64,000 nucleotides of DNA from Candidatus Endobugula sp. (lineage in GTDB: Bacteria; Pseudomonadota; Gammaproteobacteria; Pseudomonadales; Cellvibrionaceae). The stretch spans positions 1 to 64,000 of the forward strand of contig JAHDEM010000002.1 of assembly GCA_020628895.1 (NCBI GenBank), read 5' to 3'. Both the position numbers and the translations under genes were made by a program. Positions 1 to 9,893 of the stretch are shown piece after piece. Numbering within the stretch: the stretch's first letter is position 1; every line of letters begins with the position of its first letter. The notes under the pieces are model-generated. The model saw nothing but the letters and a program-made list of their open reading frames with translations. It had not been told where the DNA came from and did no database searches.

Positions 1-52
1 CGTCGGGCTCATAACCCGAAGGTCGTTGGTTCAAATCCAGCCCCCGCTACCA
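1..52 (+). tRNA. metY: 3' part of initiator tRNA-fMet (CAT), truncated by window start
   Basis: CGTCGGGCTCATAACCCGAAGGTCGTTGGTTCAAATCCAGCCCCCGCTACCA: anticodon arm with GGG/CCC stem and CAT anticodon, T-arm, acceptor 3' strand and CCA. Confidence 0.93.
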
Positions 53-1716
53 ATTCTATCTATGTGGGCGAAAGCCCCATTGATAGCCTTATTATCATTC
101 GATGCGTTCAAGCATAGTTTGTCCAAGATTTTCATATCTCTCGTCTCCAAAGACATATTCAAGATTCCAGCTAAATCACCGTATAGATCAATACGCAGGC
201 CTTTCTCGCCTTCTTCTGGTGTTAGCACCACTTTTTCGATAAGCCCCCTTAAATGCTGTGAAGCTTCGGCGCGCGCGCCATCCGCATTCAACGATGCCTT
301 TAGGTCTTTAATGGCTTGGTGGTAACGTGAAGCCATGGCCGGATGAATCAGAGGTTTGAGTGCGGGTTGCACCGTCAGGGCTTGTTCTGCTTTCTCAATG
401 CGCTCAGAAACACTTTCCAGATCGTCTTTCACCATACTGGCGGGGATACCGTCTTTGATGGCCTGTATTAGGCGCTCGCGCTCTTTGAGAAGGCTGTCAC
501 GTTGAGATTCAAGTGATTTACGCTGCGCATTGGCCTGCGCATGCAAGGTGCTTAAATGCTTGGTGTATTCTTTACAGAACACATTGACCAGCTCTTCACG
601 CATGAGATGGCCTTGCAAGCCATCCAAAACATAGCCCTCAAGCGCTTCTCGTTTGATGGTGCGGCGATTGTCACAGACGCTATCCCCTTTGTTCTTGGCC
701 GCAGAGCAGCCATATTGGGTAGAGTTGATTTTGGAATACCCGCCACCGCAAACGCCACACTTGGTCAGTCCTGATAACAGATATTGGGGGCGGTTCGTTT
801 GCCAAAGCGCGGTAGATTTACGATCCAGTGTTTTCTGGCGCGTCTTAACCGCTTCCCATAGCTCAGAATCAACGATGCGTTGCTCTGGTACATCCTGAAT
901 AATCCATTCAGACGGATCATTCAGGCGCGTTACACGTTTTCCTGTGGCAGGGTCTTTGATAAAGCGCTGTCTGTTCCAGATCAGGCGACCGATATACAGT
1001 TCATTGTTCAGAATGCCAGTACCGCGCTTGCGGTTGCCGTTTATGGTGGATTGCCCCCAGCTTTTGCCAGATGGGCAAGGTATGCCTTCTTCGTTGAGCT
1101 GAGCAGCAATAGCTTTGGGTGATTTGTTTTCAATGCCATATTCTCGGAAGATGCGACGGATGATGTCGGCCTGCACTTCATCAATCTCACGATCCCCTTT
1201 GATGGCTTCGCCATTGGCGTCGAACTGTTTTACCACCTGATAGCCATAGGCCAGACCGCCACCTGATTTGCCTTTCTCTACACGGCCACGGAGCCCTCGG
1301 CGGGTCTTGTCGGCCAAGTCTTTCAGGAACATCGCGTTCATAGTGCCTTTCAGGCCTATGTGAAGCGTGGATATTTCGCCTTCTGAAAGAGTGATGATCT
1401 TAACGCCAGCAAACTCCATGCGTTTAAAGATACCTGCAATATCCTCCTGATCGCGAGAGAGGCGATCCAAGGCTTCAGCAATGAGTATGTCAAATTCGCC
1501 ATTCATTGCGGCACTGAGCAGAGATTGAATGCCAGGGCGCATGAGTGATGCCCCTGAAATTCCTGCATCCGTATAACAATTGCCAAGCTTCCAGCCTTCA
1601 GCGCTTGCTTTGTCACTGCACAGGCGAATTTGATCTTCAATGGATGCGTCACTTTGAAGGTCAGAGCTATATCGGGCATATATGCAAGCACGTTGCGTCA
1701 TATTCCTATCCACCAT
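31..1716 (-). CDS. Large serine recombinase (resolvase N-terminus, zinc beta-ribbon and coiled coil); C-terminus reads across the att core into the tRNA
   Basis: ARYSSDLQSDASIEDQ N-terminus, LIAEALDRLSRDQEDIA, CGVCGGGY...C zinc ribbon; stop codon at 31-33. Confidence 0.95.
   Translation of the reverse strand: MVDRNMTQRACIYARYSSDLQSDASIEDQIRLCSDKASAEGWKLGNCYTDAGISGASLMRPGIQSLLSAAMNGEFDILIAEALDRLSRDQEDIAGIFKRMEFAGVKIITLSEGEISTLHIGLKGTMNAMFLKDLADKTRRGLRGRVEKGKSGGGLAYGYQVVKQFDANGEAIKGDREIDEVQADIIRRIFREYGIENKSPKAIAAQLNEEGIPCPSGKSWGQSTINGNRKRGTGILNNELYIGRLIWNRQRFIKDPATGKRVTRLNDPSEWIIQDVPEQRIVDSELWEAVKTRQKTLDRKSTALWQTNRPQYLLSGLTKCGVCGGGYSKINSTQYGCSAAKNKGDSVCDNRRTIKREALEGYVLDGLQGHLMREELVNVFCKEYTKHLSTLHAQANAQRKSLESQRDSLLKERERLIQAIKDGIPASMVKDDLESVSERIEKAEQALTVQPALKPLIHPAMASRYHQAIKDLKASLNADGARAEASQHLRGLIEKVVLTPEEGEKGLRIDLYGDLAGILNMSLETRDMKILDKLCLNASNDNKAINGAFAHIDRIGSGGWI
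37..55 (+). repeat. attL core of integrated element (19-bp direct repeat)
   Basis: CCAGCCCCCGCTACCAATT identical to 32820-32838; overlaps tRNA 3' end. Confidence 0.9.
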
Positions 1717-1915
1717 CTTCTATATCGGGATTGCTAAGCGCGCTGCGGTAAAATTCGTAATCTTCTTCGGCGGCGCGTCTTGCGAGAAACTTCACGAGAG
1801 CGATTATCGCTTCATCGTCGGAACCCCGATTATGACTCGCTTTCAGCGGAGTCTTCAAACAAATCTGAGCCATATTGGACTCATTTTTATTCTGTTTTAT
1901 GAAGGGTTTATCCAT
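1706..1915 (-). CDS. Small protein (69 aa) overlapping recombinase start; probable recombinase accessory
   Basis: MDKPFIKQNKNE...DDEAIIALVKFLARRAAEEDYEFYRSALSNPDIEDGG; start trimmed from the ORF track; overlaps the recombinase ATG. Confidence 0.6.
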   Translation of the reverse strand: MDKPFIKQNKNESNMAQICLKTPLKASHNRGSDDEAIIALVKFLARRAAEEDYEFYRSALSNPDIEDGG

Positions 1916-2209
1916 ATATCCCCCCATAAAAAAGCAGTGAAAGCGAATTACTGCTCTCACTGCCGTATTCTTTGCGCCAGCCGCGTATATCTGAGAGATG
2001 GCACGTTCTGGGTGCGGAACATGCACATACACCCACCTGACCACAAAAAAAGAGAGTTGCATGGAACGCTCTGGCGCTCCCACAATCTCTCATACTTATA
2101 ATGATACGCCTGAAATCGTTAATAAATCGTAAATAAGCACCCTGTAAACCGCATGTTTCTGCCGTTTTTTTGCTTTCTGTTTTTGTGGGCAATAAATTAA
2201 TCACATTCA

Positions 2210-2662
2210 TTACCCCGCCTTTGATGATTTTTTAAGAAGGTAAAAACAGGCAACGATGGATACGATCCACCATTCGATATGCTCAATTGAGAATTGATTT
2301 AACACACCAGCTAGGGCGAAAAGAAATAGCGCCTGTGAAGTAAGTTTCAACAAAACTGTATTTGTTTGCTTATGCGCCTGTGTTGAGAGCCCACGACTAA
2401 GAATTGGAGGCGATTGCCTTGCTTGCAGCATGCGTCCCCAGATGAAAATGCGATACCACGACTTTGCAGCCAAAATTAATAACAGCCATGGTGTTACCCA
2501 ATGGAAAACAAAACTAACTGGCGCGTATTCATAAGGAGGGATTCTCCCATCAAGCCCAATCCACACGCTCCCTGCACATACGCCCATTACAACAATTGAA
2601 ATCCACGCTCTAAATATCATATGCTCACCCTCCATCAAATATCGAAGAAAGAGGCGCAGCAA
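2210..2662 (-). CDS. Small multi-TM membrane protein next to coupling protein
   Basis: Hydrophobic segments; overlaps 3' end of the T4CP gene. Confidence 0.6.
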   Translation of the reverse strand: MLRLFLRYLMEGEHMIFRAWISIVVMGVCAGSVWIGLDGRIPPYEYAPVSFVFHWVTPWLLLILAAKSWYRIFIWGRMLQARQSPPILSRGLSTQAHKQTNTVLLKLTSQALFLFALAGVLNQFSIEHIEWWIVSIVACFYLLKKSSKAG

Positions 2663-4274
2663 TGTTCAGCCCCTGCTTAGTGAAATTAACAGGCCTGCTT
2701 ATTGGGTCGTCGGCAAAGTTTGGATGAATATCGTAAATGGGCGAACCATTTTTATTTCTATATCTCTGATCCAAAAAATAGGCGGTTTTAAAACAGGCGA
2801 TTGGATTGGCATGAGACAAGATAAGAATCTGAGCAACTGGGCTCATCGTCATTACTTCGTCGGGAGTGATAAGCGAACGCGATGTGAGCGCATCCTCTCG
2901 GCTTAAAAAATTGGGATCACTAAAAAGGCGAGCCCGCATCTCAGCGCTGTACTCACTTAACGATTCAATCGTTGTTATGCCGCACAGCCTTGATGTGTAT
3001 TCTGAAGTCATCAGATCACGGGTGCCGAAGATTTGTATAACGCCACTATTGGCAATGAATGTTTGCCACCTCTCACCATAGAGTGAGACGAGCTGATTTA
3101 AGTCCTGCACGATCATGTGGAGCTGCATGCCATATCCCGCCATTAAGCCAAATGCGGTTTCAATGACCTCCATGCGCCCCAAGGCAGCAGCTTCTTCCAT
3201 AAGAAAGTACACGGGAGGGTTTGGCTTGGTCTTAAAGCGGGTTACTGAAGTAATTGCAGAACTTAGCAGCATTCGCAAAAAGCGATTATAGGTAAACAAT
3301 CTTCCAGCAGGCAAAACGACAAAGATATCTGTTTTACCAGTTTCCAGTTCTTCAAAGGTAAAATCTGATTCCGATAAAGTGCGCTGTATTTTTGGGCTTT
3401 CTAAAAAATGCGTATTTTGTTGCGCCGTTGATAATATGCTGGAAAATTCTTTGGGCGCTTTATTAAGAATACGTGCGGCGGCAGAGCGAACATATTCGTT
3501 TGAGCTTTGCATCATGCCGGGCTTTATTAGCACGGCATTGCCTTCTTCATCCTTTTCGTATTCGCCGCCCACAAGGTTTTTGAAATCGTTAGAGGATAGA
3601 CTTAACAATCTTCTCACTTGCGGAATGTCGCGTGAACGCTTGGCTGTCGGCATTAACACCAAAGGCGTGGCCGCAACATAGAGAATTAGCCCCATAACAA
3701 GCGCGCGAGCTTCATCCGTCCAAAACGGGTCTTTTCCGCCTCGGTCAGTGACAAGGCTATCGGCTATGGTCATGGCATCCTCAACAAAGTCATCATTGTC
3801 AGGATCAAGCCAATCCATAATGTTAAACCTTGATTGAGGCATGCCGAGCTTTGAGCAAGCTAAATTCCATGGATCAATAATGATGACTTTATGGCCAAGC
3901 ACGTCTCGCCGATATCGCGCAGCAATTAAAGACAGCTCACCATCCTTTACGTCAAGCGCAACCAGCGAACCACGATGCTCCAAGCATCGCGGCATACTGG
4001 CGGTTAGAAGTTTTCCGCTACGTGTTGGTGCTACAGTTAGTAGGTGCTTTTGAGTGTTTGTGGTTATGCCATAAGCGCGGCCTTTGTTCGCTTCGGCCAT
4101 GCCGTAGCCAAGGAATATGCGCCCACTTTCGCCATAACCTTTTTGGTGAAGGTGGTTTTTCGTCGCCCATTTACTTGAGCCATACAAGTCGGGGTCGCGG
4201 CTATATATCCGCGACGGATGCTGTGCCCCTTGGCTACGGAGTTGCATGCGCACCTCCATAGCAAGGCTTAACAC
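2625..4274 (-). CDS. VirD4/TraG-like type IV coupling protein (soluble, no N-terminal TM seen)
   Basis: YGSSKWATKNHL, LLTVAPTRSGKLLTASMP (Walker A), VYFLMEEAAALGRMEVIE (Walker B), IVQDLNQLVSLYGERWQTFIANSGVIQIFGTRD. Confidence 0.88.
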   Translation of the reverse strand: MLSLAMEVRMQLRSQGAQHPSRIYSRDPDLYGSSKWATKNHLHQKGYGESGRIFLGYGMAEANKGRAYGITTNTQKHLLTVAPTRSGKLLTASMPRCLEHRGSLVALDVKDGELSLIAARYRRDVLGHKVIIIDPWNLACSKLGMPQSRFNIMDWLDPDNDDFVEDAMTIADSLVTDRGGKDPFWTDEARALVMGLILYVAATPLVLMPTAKRSRDIPQVRRLLSLSSNDFKNLVGGEYEKDEEGNAVLIKPGMMQSSNEYVRSAAARILNKAPKEFSSILSTAQQNTHFLESPKIQRTLSESDFTFEELETGKTDIFVVLPAGRLFTYNRFLRMLLSSAITSVTRFKTKPNPPVYFLMEEAAALGRMEVIETAFGLMAGYGMQLHMIVQDLNQLVSLYGERWQTFIANSGVIQIFGTRDLMTSEYTSRLCGITTIESLSEYSAEMRARLFSDPNFLSREDALTSRSLITPDEVMTMSPVAQILILSHANPIACFKTAYFLDQRYRNKNGSPIYDIHPNFADDPISRPVNFTKQGLNIAAPLSSIFDGG

Positions 4275-5283
4275 TCAAAACTTTCTGGCTTTTATAGGCA
4301 AGACCGATGGCACTAAAGTAATGCGATAGCGACTGCTTTACATTGCCGCCTTGCGAAATGAAGTGATCGGTAATTCCTTCAAGGTCGTCTTTATGGTTTC
4401 CGCCAATGAAATATACAAAGGTCAGAATGCCATTTTTATTGGCGAGTAATTCAGCTTTTACTTTTGCATCATTCACGGTGTAACCGTCAGTGATGACAAT
4501 GGCCGCCTTCTGATACCCATTGAAGTAACTGCCCGACAGGTCTGAATAGGCGCTGCTTAGCGCCTTAAAAATATCTGTGCTGCCACTGGCTTCAATATTT
4601 TCAAAGCCAAATCCACCGCCATTACATTGCTGGTAGTTTTTATGGCCGTAAGTTAAATCGGAGTTAAAGCTACCGACGGCACATAGCGCATGCGACGGCA
4701 ATGAATTAAGGAAGTTATTCGCCGTGCTTTTCACCGCTTCTATGTTGCCAGCCATAGAGCCAGAGCGATCAAGCAGCAATGCAATGCCGATGTTGGGTGG
4801 TGCTTGCTGAACGGTTTTGTAGTCAAAGCACAGCTTTTCACCACTCATAGAATAAACCGCGACGCTATCAGGAGGTGGTGAAACAAACTGACCACTGACA
4901 TCTCGAAAGCTGGCAACGATATTGAGCTGTGAAGGGTTTCCCGATGTTTGAATAATCTCGGAGGTTCCACCGCTAAAGGCGACAATAATATTGTTCGACT
5001 GATCGATATCGAACCCCGATACGATCTTAATGCCATTAGCATCGACCATTCCGAACTTGGAAATTGTTCTTATGAGAATGTCTGATGCATCAAGCGAGGG
5101 GTCAGTTTTTAACTTCAAAGAAATGGACTTTTCAAAATCATATTTTGATCGAATCACAATGATCGGCGCTGAATACTCTCTTTTAGATTTAACAGTGATA
5201 ACAGGCTCATTTGCCAGCAGGTTGGTGTTGCAGAAGGCCGAAAGGCCAACTGCAACTGCTAGATTTTTAATGAAAGTTTTCAT
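4234..5283 (-). CDS. Secreted VWA-domain protein
   Basis: Signal peptide MKTFIKNLAVAVGLSAFCNTNLLA; MIDAS DRSGSM; VITDGYTVNDAKVKAELLANKNGILTFVYFIGG. Confidence 0.82.
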   Translation of the reverse strand: MKTFIKNLAVAVGLSAFCNTNLLANEPVITVKSKREYSAPIIVIRSKYDFEKSISLKLKTDPSLDASDILIRTISKFGMVDANGIKIVSGFDIDQSNNIIVAFSGGTSEIIQTSGNPSQLNIVASFRDVSGQFVSPPPDSVAVYSMSGEKLCFDYKTVQQAPPNIGIALLLDRSGSMAGNIEAVKSTANNFLNSLPSHALCAVGSFNSDLTYGHKNYQQCNGGGFGFENIEASGSTDIFKALSSAYSDLSGSYFNGYQKAAIVITDGYTVNDAKVKAELLANKNGILTFVYFIGGNHKDDLEGITDHFISQGGNVKQSLSHYFSAIGLAYKSQKVLSVKPCYGGAHATP

Positions 5284-5297
5284 CGATACCCCCCCAC

Positions 5298-5978
5298 TTA
5301 AAGCAACGTTTTAAGTCGAGACTTCGTTTGCGCTTCACCAAGCAACTCAAAATCAATGTCGCCACTGCGCGCACGTTTCAAAATCCCGAGTGAGCCAAGA
5401 TAGGCTTGTAGCACCTTGTCTTGATCGGGGTGAACGCGCATGATTTTGAGAGTGGTGAGTTTGCTGGCGAGATTTGCCAGCGCTAACTCGCTTGGAACCT
5501 CTTGAGGCACCTCAACGTCAATCGGATCATTACCTTGCTGAAACGGCACATGAACCGTAGAGCCAATCCAGTACAAGCGGATGGAGTCAGGTTGCGTTAG
5601 ATTCACGGTTGTTTCAATCTGATCAAACGCCATAACCAAATCCGAAAAGGTCGGTTTAAACACAATCAGATTCGTAACTTCTTCCGCTTGTGAGAGAAGC
5701 TGCCCAGCCGTTCCCGACCACGCAATACGGTTAGGTAATGCGCTCAGAATAATGTGAATCTGAGTGTCACTCGTGGCTTTCCTTCGGGAGAGTGAGGTTA
5801 ATTGCTGAAGTAAGTGAAGAGCGGTATTCAGTGCTTCCTTCTGATCTTCGCTGGCAATGGTTCCACCATTCTCGATGAGCACAAAAATATCTTCATGAGT
5901 TTTAGTTTTGGGAGCCTGCACTTGTTCACCGCAAGCGGTAATGCAAAGAGTAAGAATAAGAGCGGTTAAATATTTCAT
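5298..5978 (-). CDS. Lipoprotein, unknown function
   Basis: MKYLTALILTLCITACGEQ lipobox. Confidence 0.7.
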   Translation of the reverse strand: MKYLTALILTLCITACGEQVQAPKTKTHEDIFVLIENGGTIASEDQKEALNTALHLLQQLTSLSRRKATSDTQIHIILSALPNRIAWSGTAGQLLSQAEEVTNLIVFKPTFSDLVMAFDQIETTVNLTQPDSIRLYWIGSTVHVPFQQGNDPIDVEVPQEVPSELALANLASKLTTLKIMRVHPDQDKVLQAYLGSLGILKRARSGDIDFELLGEAQTKSRLKTLL

Positions 5979-5980
5979 GA

Positions 5981-6574
5981 CTATTTCTCCTCTGACTTAA
6001 GGCTTTGAAAGGCGCGTGTCGTGAACAGCGCGAGAATGATGTTGATGACGGCAATCACTGCGCTCACGCCAATCGCCAGCCCTTTGTTTTGTGCAAGAAA
6101 TGCCATCACGCCGCTTTCTTGCTGCACTACAAATCCGCCTTGAGTGCTTTCCCTTGCAACAAGGGTGTATAAATTCACGACCTCAAGGCCAATGACCATG
6201 ATTAAGACCAAGCCAGCGATGCTCGCCAAAATCTGATTTTGCGGGTGAGAAAACCATTCTTGAGGATCATCCAAGATATTTTGACGATGCACTTCCGCCC
6301 AAATGAAGAGCGGCGTTGCCACCGAAAACGTCGCTAGCAGTATCGAGATGATGTGAGAGGCATTGGCATCGGGATCGAGCATGCCAAACATGCCACCGAG
6401 TACAGGAAGCTCTGAAAGGTAAGTTTCGTTCATCAAGCCTATCGTTTCGGTGTAGACCGCATAGAACATAACGAACATGGCGGCTTCAAGTGAGACAGCA
6501 AAGAGGACTTTGATGACTCCTGAAGGGCTGACGGCTTTCACACCGTCAAACGGGGATGGTTTGTCGAAGTTCAT
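5981..6574 (-). CDS. Multi-TM membrane protein
   Basis: Several hydrophobic helices; tight operon with neighbours. Confidence 0.65.
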   Translation of the reverse strand: MNFDKPSPFDGVKAVSPSGVIKVLFAVSLEAAMFVMFYAVYTETIGLMNETYLSELPVLGGMFGMLDPDANASHIISILLATFSVATPLFIWAEVHRQNILDDPQEWFSHPQNQILASIAGLVLIMVIGLEVVNLYTLVARESTQGGFVVQQESGVMAFLAQNKGLAIGVSAVIAVINIILALFTTRAFQSLKSEEK

Positions 6575-6768
6575 GAGCGCACCTCCCCAGATTTGAGGGG
6601 CAGCGCATTACGGCAGCCATGCTTGGCACAGTATTCACTATTACAGCTATAGAACTGCTCGCAGCGAAGCTGGTCTGTTATTGCTGTTGTGAGTTTTGGT
6701 GGTTCGCCTATTGGGTCAGCGACTACTGATAAGGTGATATCTATTGATATCTTGGATAAAGTAGACAT
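6571..6768 (-). CDS. Small Cys-rich protein
   Basis: MSTLSKISIDITLS...CEQFYSCNSEYCAKHGC; GGAGG upstream of ATG at 6768; overlaps next gene. Confidence 0.5.
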   Translation of the reverse strand: MSTLSKISIDITLSVVADPIGEPPKLTTAITDQLRCEQFYSCNSEYCAKHGCRNALPLKSGEVRS

Positions 6769-6939
6769 AAGTCCATCCTCCTGTTGTGAAGCCCAAATTT
6801 CGGGCGGAATTTGCCTTAAAAGACAAAAAGGAGGATTTCTTAGGGGGGATATTTGGAGTATACGCCCCGTCAAGAGCCCGTAAAGCCTGCTGTTTGGCTT
6901 AGGTACGTTAATTGCCCCAAATCGGAATGATTTGAGTTT

Positions 6940-7920
6940 ATGGTTAGAAGCTACAAACAGAAAAATCGATATTTTAAGAACTCGCGCCTGTCAGACGAGC
7001 AAAGCGAGTTCCTTATCCTTTCTTACTTAAAAGGCGTGAAAATTTCCAAATGCGCTGATTTGCTTGGGCGTTCAAAACAAAGCGTGAGCAATTTATATAG
7101 GCGTTTGGATGATCTAGTTTTTAATAACGATAGTAAAGGAAGAGCGCTCTTTCATGACCTTACCCAGCTTCTTGATGATGATAAAGATAGCGAGGCGGAT
7201 GCGGTTAGATACATGTTATTTACAGTGCATGGGATGCTAATCAACCTTGATGCAAAAGGTTACACCAGAGATATGAGGGTGCAGGAGGGGTGGGATGATT
7301 TCCTTTGGGAGGAAACAATGCGGCACACCCCTCATTTGCTTTATCACTGGGGCATGTGGCAAGAATACCCGAAGCAGAATCATCTTGAGTCCTGTATTTT
7401 CACGTGCAGCTCCGATACGCCGCCCTTAGCCGTGAAAGAACAAATTGAAAATGGACAAAGACAGCAAGTTATAGAAAAGCGCATAGCGTGCAAAACATGC
7501 CCGATCAAACTCAAACAGGTATATGATCCGCCATGGGGCAAGCCTTCATATCCTTGCAACGAAAGTTCTGAGCGATCTATTGTCTATGAGCCATACCGAG
7601 AATACGTTAATGATGTAAATGAAATAATCGTATTTTGGGTCGATGTTTTGTGGTTTCTGGGGCATTTTCGAAACATCACTGAAAGTGTGCAAGGTTTAAA
7701 AAATAAGGTCATGCGAGGGGCATATTTCAGTGCTCTCAAGCGCTCTGAGTTTAAAGTAAGTGAAAATTTGATAGGTGGTGTCGGAGCAGACGTTCCAACT
7801 CCATTTTTATATCCTGAACAAATTGAGGGTCAGAAGCGTGGCTTGAGATTTGTATCGCAGCTTGATCGCCCAGCGCTCAATGCTTTTGCGAAAGCATTAG
7901 ACTCCAGAAAGAAAAAATAA
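6940..7920 (+). CDS. Putative HTH DNA-binding protein with Cys-containing centre
   Basis: N-terminal LSDEQSEFLILSYLKGVKISKCADLLGRSKQSVSNLYRRLD (HTH-like); later CKTCPI. Confidence 0.55.
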   Translation: MVRSYKQKNRYFKNSRLSDEQSEFLILSYLKGVKISKCADLLGRSKQSVSNLYRRLDDLVFNNDSKGRALFHDLTQLLDDDKDSEADAVRYMLFTVHGMLINLDAKGYTRDMRVQEGWDDFLWEETMRHTPHLLYHWGMWQEYPKQNHLESCIFTCSSDTPPLAVKEQIENGQRQQVIEKRIACKTCPIKLKQVYDPPWGKPSYPCNESSERSIVYEPYREYVNDVNEIIVFWVDVLWFLGHFRNITESVQGLKNKVMRGAYFSALKRSEFKVSENLIGGVGADVPTPFLYPEQIEGQKRGLRFVSQLDRPALNAFAKALDSRKKK

Positions 7921-7938
7921 TCTATTCGCAAAATCTAT

Positions 7939-8271
7939 TTAGGTGATTTCAGGCGGGGAGTCGTTACTCTGCTCAGCAAAATGACCAAACTGATCTCTTT
8001 TCTTTACTCTTTCAGCGTGTTTGCTCCATTTTCTAACGTCTTTAAAAACATTATAAAAGCGAACGTCATCACCTCCGTTTTCAGGAAGTTCAAATAGTTT
8101 ATTTGCAAGCTCAAATCGCGTTAGGCCAAGCTCTTGGCAATCCATATCAAACTCGTCAATGAGTTTTGGATCGGCACCCGAAAGGCTTATATCTTTCCAT
8201 GTTCCAGTTTGCTTTCGCCCGCTTGGTGGACTGCCATCAGGTGTTGACCTGTATGTAAATTCGTCTTTCAT
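7939..8271 (-). CDS. Hypothetical protein
   Basis: 110-aa ORF between two supported genes. Confidence 0.4.
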   Translation of the reverse strand: MKDEFTYRSTPDGSPPSGRKQTGTWKDISLSGADPKLIDEFDMDCQELGLTRFELANKLFELPENGGDDVRFYNVFKDVRKWSKHAERVKKRDQFGHFAEQSNDSPPEIT

Positions 8272-8335
8272 CCATAAAAACCTTTCAGCTTTATGGTTAT
8301 CAGAAAATCTTTAAAATTTTCAATAAAAATCGTAA

Positions 8336-9619
8336 TTAGACGCTAAAAGCGATTTTCTTAAGCCACTCATGCTTTTTCTCAAGCATGTGACCACGACCAT
8401 ATTTCGGCCCCGACTTCTTGTGCCCCATAAGCTCGTCAATGACTTCCTCTGGCGCGCCTGCGTCGCGGAGGCGGTCTTTAAAGGTATGGCGTAGCGAATA
8501 GAGGGAATGATTTGGTGTTGGCTTTAAATCGTTTTCACGTAAATATTTATTGATGGTCGTGGAGGCAGTATCGGCAGTGCGATAATGGTTAAAGCCACTC
8601 GGTAATTGCTGGAAGGCATGAAGCGCCGCACCAACGAGCGGTACTTTGCGCTCTGAGGTAAGTGTTTTGAGCGCTTTGTTTTCACGCGCGCGAATCCAGA
8701 TATAGGGAATAGGCTCATCCAGAACGATATCTTCTTCTGTAAGGCCGATCAGCTCAGATTCACGCGCGCCAGTATCGGCCATGGCGAATACTAAAAGCCT
8801 CGCTTCATCATTGAGGCCATTTAGGCGATGCTTCGACAACAAGACATCTTGAACATAGCTGGCCTCAAAAGGTGGCCTTGATTGCTCCAGCTCTTTAAGG
8901 CGTATTTTTGAAAACAGCACATCAAAGTCGGTCGCCACTTCATATTGAAGCCCGACCACCTGAAGCATGTCTTTCACATACATCATATTTTTATTGGCAG
9001 TCGCGGCCACGACTTCGCCTTTTTCAATGCGATCCATCCACCATTGCCGGAACTGCAAAATGTCAGAGCGAGCAATGGATTTAAGAGGCTTATCCTCGAT
9101 AGCGCTGATAAAGTAATTGATGGCAGCAAGACGCGGGTTTTTCCATTTACGGATTTGATGCTCTGACTTATTGGTGAGCCTATCACGGCATAGCGGCCAG
9201 TATTTTTCCGCACAAGTGCTTAACGGTAACTCTGGCACATCCGTGCCGCCAAGCACGGAAGAGACTGTTTCGGGTTGTTCTATGGCCTTGTTTGCCGTCT
9301 TTAGGCGCTCAACAATTTCCTCTAGTGGCTCTTTGGCAATTTCAACGGCATTCTTATAGGCAAAGCCATGGGCTTTTGCGAGCTTGATTGCGGTGCGATA
9401 TTCGGCTTCAGGATCAGCTTTGCCATTGCCTTTAATCAGGCTGCGCCAATAATCTTCGATATAGTCGTTATAGATGGCAGCTTTTCGGATGGCTTCTTTT
9501 TCATCTTTTGTGCCCAAAGATATTTTGATGATGGCGCGCTTATCATAGTCGGACACGTATTCAGGAACGCGCCTGCGATAATAAAAATTCTTCCCTCTGC
9601 AAAATACATAGTTCGCCAT
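8336..9619 (-). CDS. Tyrosine recombinase/phage-type integrase
   Basis: TGARESELIGLTEEDI, HSLYSLRHTFKDRLRDAGAPEEVIDELMGHKKSGPKYGRG (R..HxxR..H..Y pattern). Confidence 0.92.
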   Translation of the reverse strand: MANYVFCRGKNFYYRRRVPEYVSDYDKRAIIKISLGTKDEKEAIRKAAIYNDYIEDYWRSLIKGNGKADPEAEYRTAIKLAKAHGFAYKNAVEIAKEPLEEIVERLKTANKAIEQPETVSSVLGGTDVPELPLSTCAEKYWPLCRDRLTNKSEHQIRKWKNPRLAAINYFISAIEDKPLKSIARSDILQFRQWWMDRIEKGEVVAATANKNMMYVKDMLQVVGLQYEVATDFDVLFSKIRLKELEQSRPPFEASYVQDVLLSKHRLNGLNDEARLLVFAMADTGARESELIGLTEEDIVLDEPIPYIWIRARENKALKTLTSERKVPLVGAALHAFQQLPSGFNHYRTADTASTTINKYLRENDLKPTPNHSLYSLRHTFKDRLRDAGAPEEVIDELMGHKKSGPKYGRGHMLEKKHEWLKKIAFSV

Positions 9620-9623
9620 CCAT

Positions 9624-9893
9624 GTGTCCCAATTTGTAGCCCACTTTGTGTACCATTTTTAGGTAAAGCAAAAATGTGCCTTGGTCAATTGAAAAGTAAA
9701 TTTCAATCAATACAACATGTTAGCGGGTAAATAGTTAAGATTATGTAAATGAAAATGGTGGAGGGGGCAGGATTCGATTTGAAAGTTTTCACCTCTAATT
9801 ATTATTCTATTTCAGTGCGTTAGGTATTTATTAGAAATTACTACTATAAAAATTTGTGTCCCAGTATGTGTACCATTTTGTGTCCCAGTTTTT
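9624..9893. promoter_or_regulatory. Candidate intact attP of the tyrosine integrase: tRNA-3'-end-like core flanked by arm-type repeats
   Basis: GTGTCCCA at 9624, TGTGTACCATTTTT at 9647, core TGGTGGAGGGGGCAGGATTCGA 9756-9777 (reverse complement of a tRNA 3' end), GTGTCCCA at 9856, TGTGTACCATTTT at 9867, GTGTCCCAGTTTTT at 9880. Confidence 0.65.

Noticed and set aside
26-325. Plus-strand ORF over the recombinase gene, and other antisense ORFs in the track
   Set aside because: Opposite strand of a well-supported CDS, no recognisable domain or RBS.
31-1716. Recombinase as a truncated pseudogene because it ends in the tRNA
   Set aside because: Catalytic, zinc-ribbon and coiled-coil regions are intact and the frame reopens exactly in the circular form, so the altered end is explained by integration.
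1908-2210. 100-aa minus ORF upstream of the recombinase accessory gene
   Set aside because: Overlaps another reading of the same strand, Cys-rich random-looking translation, no support.
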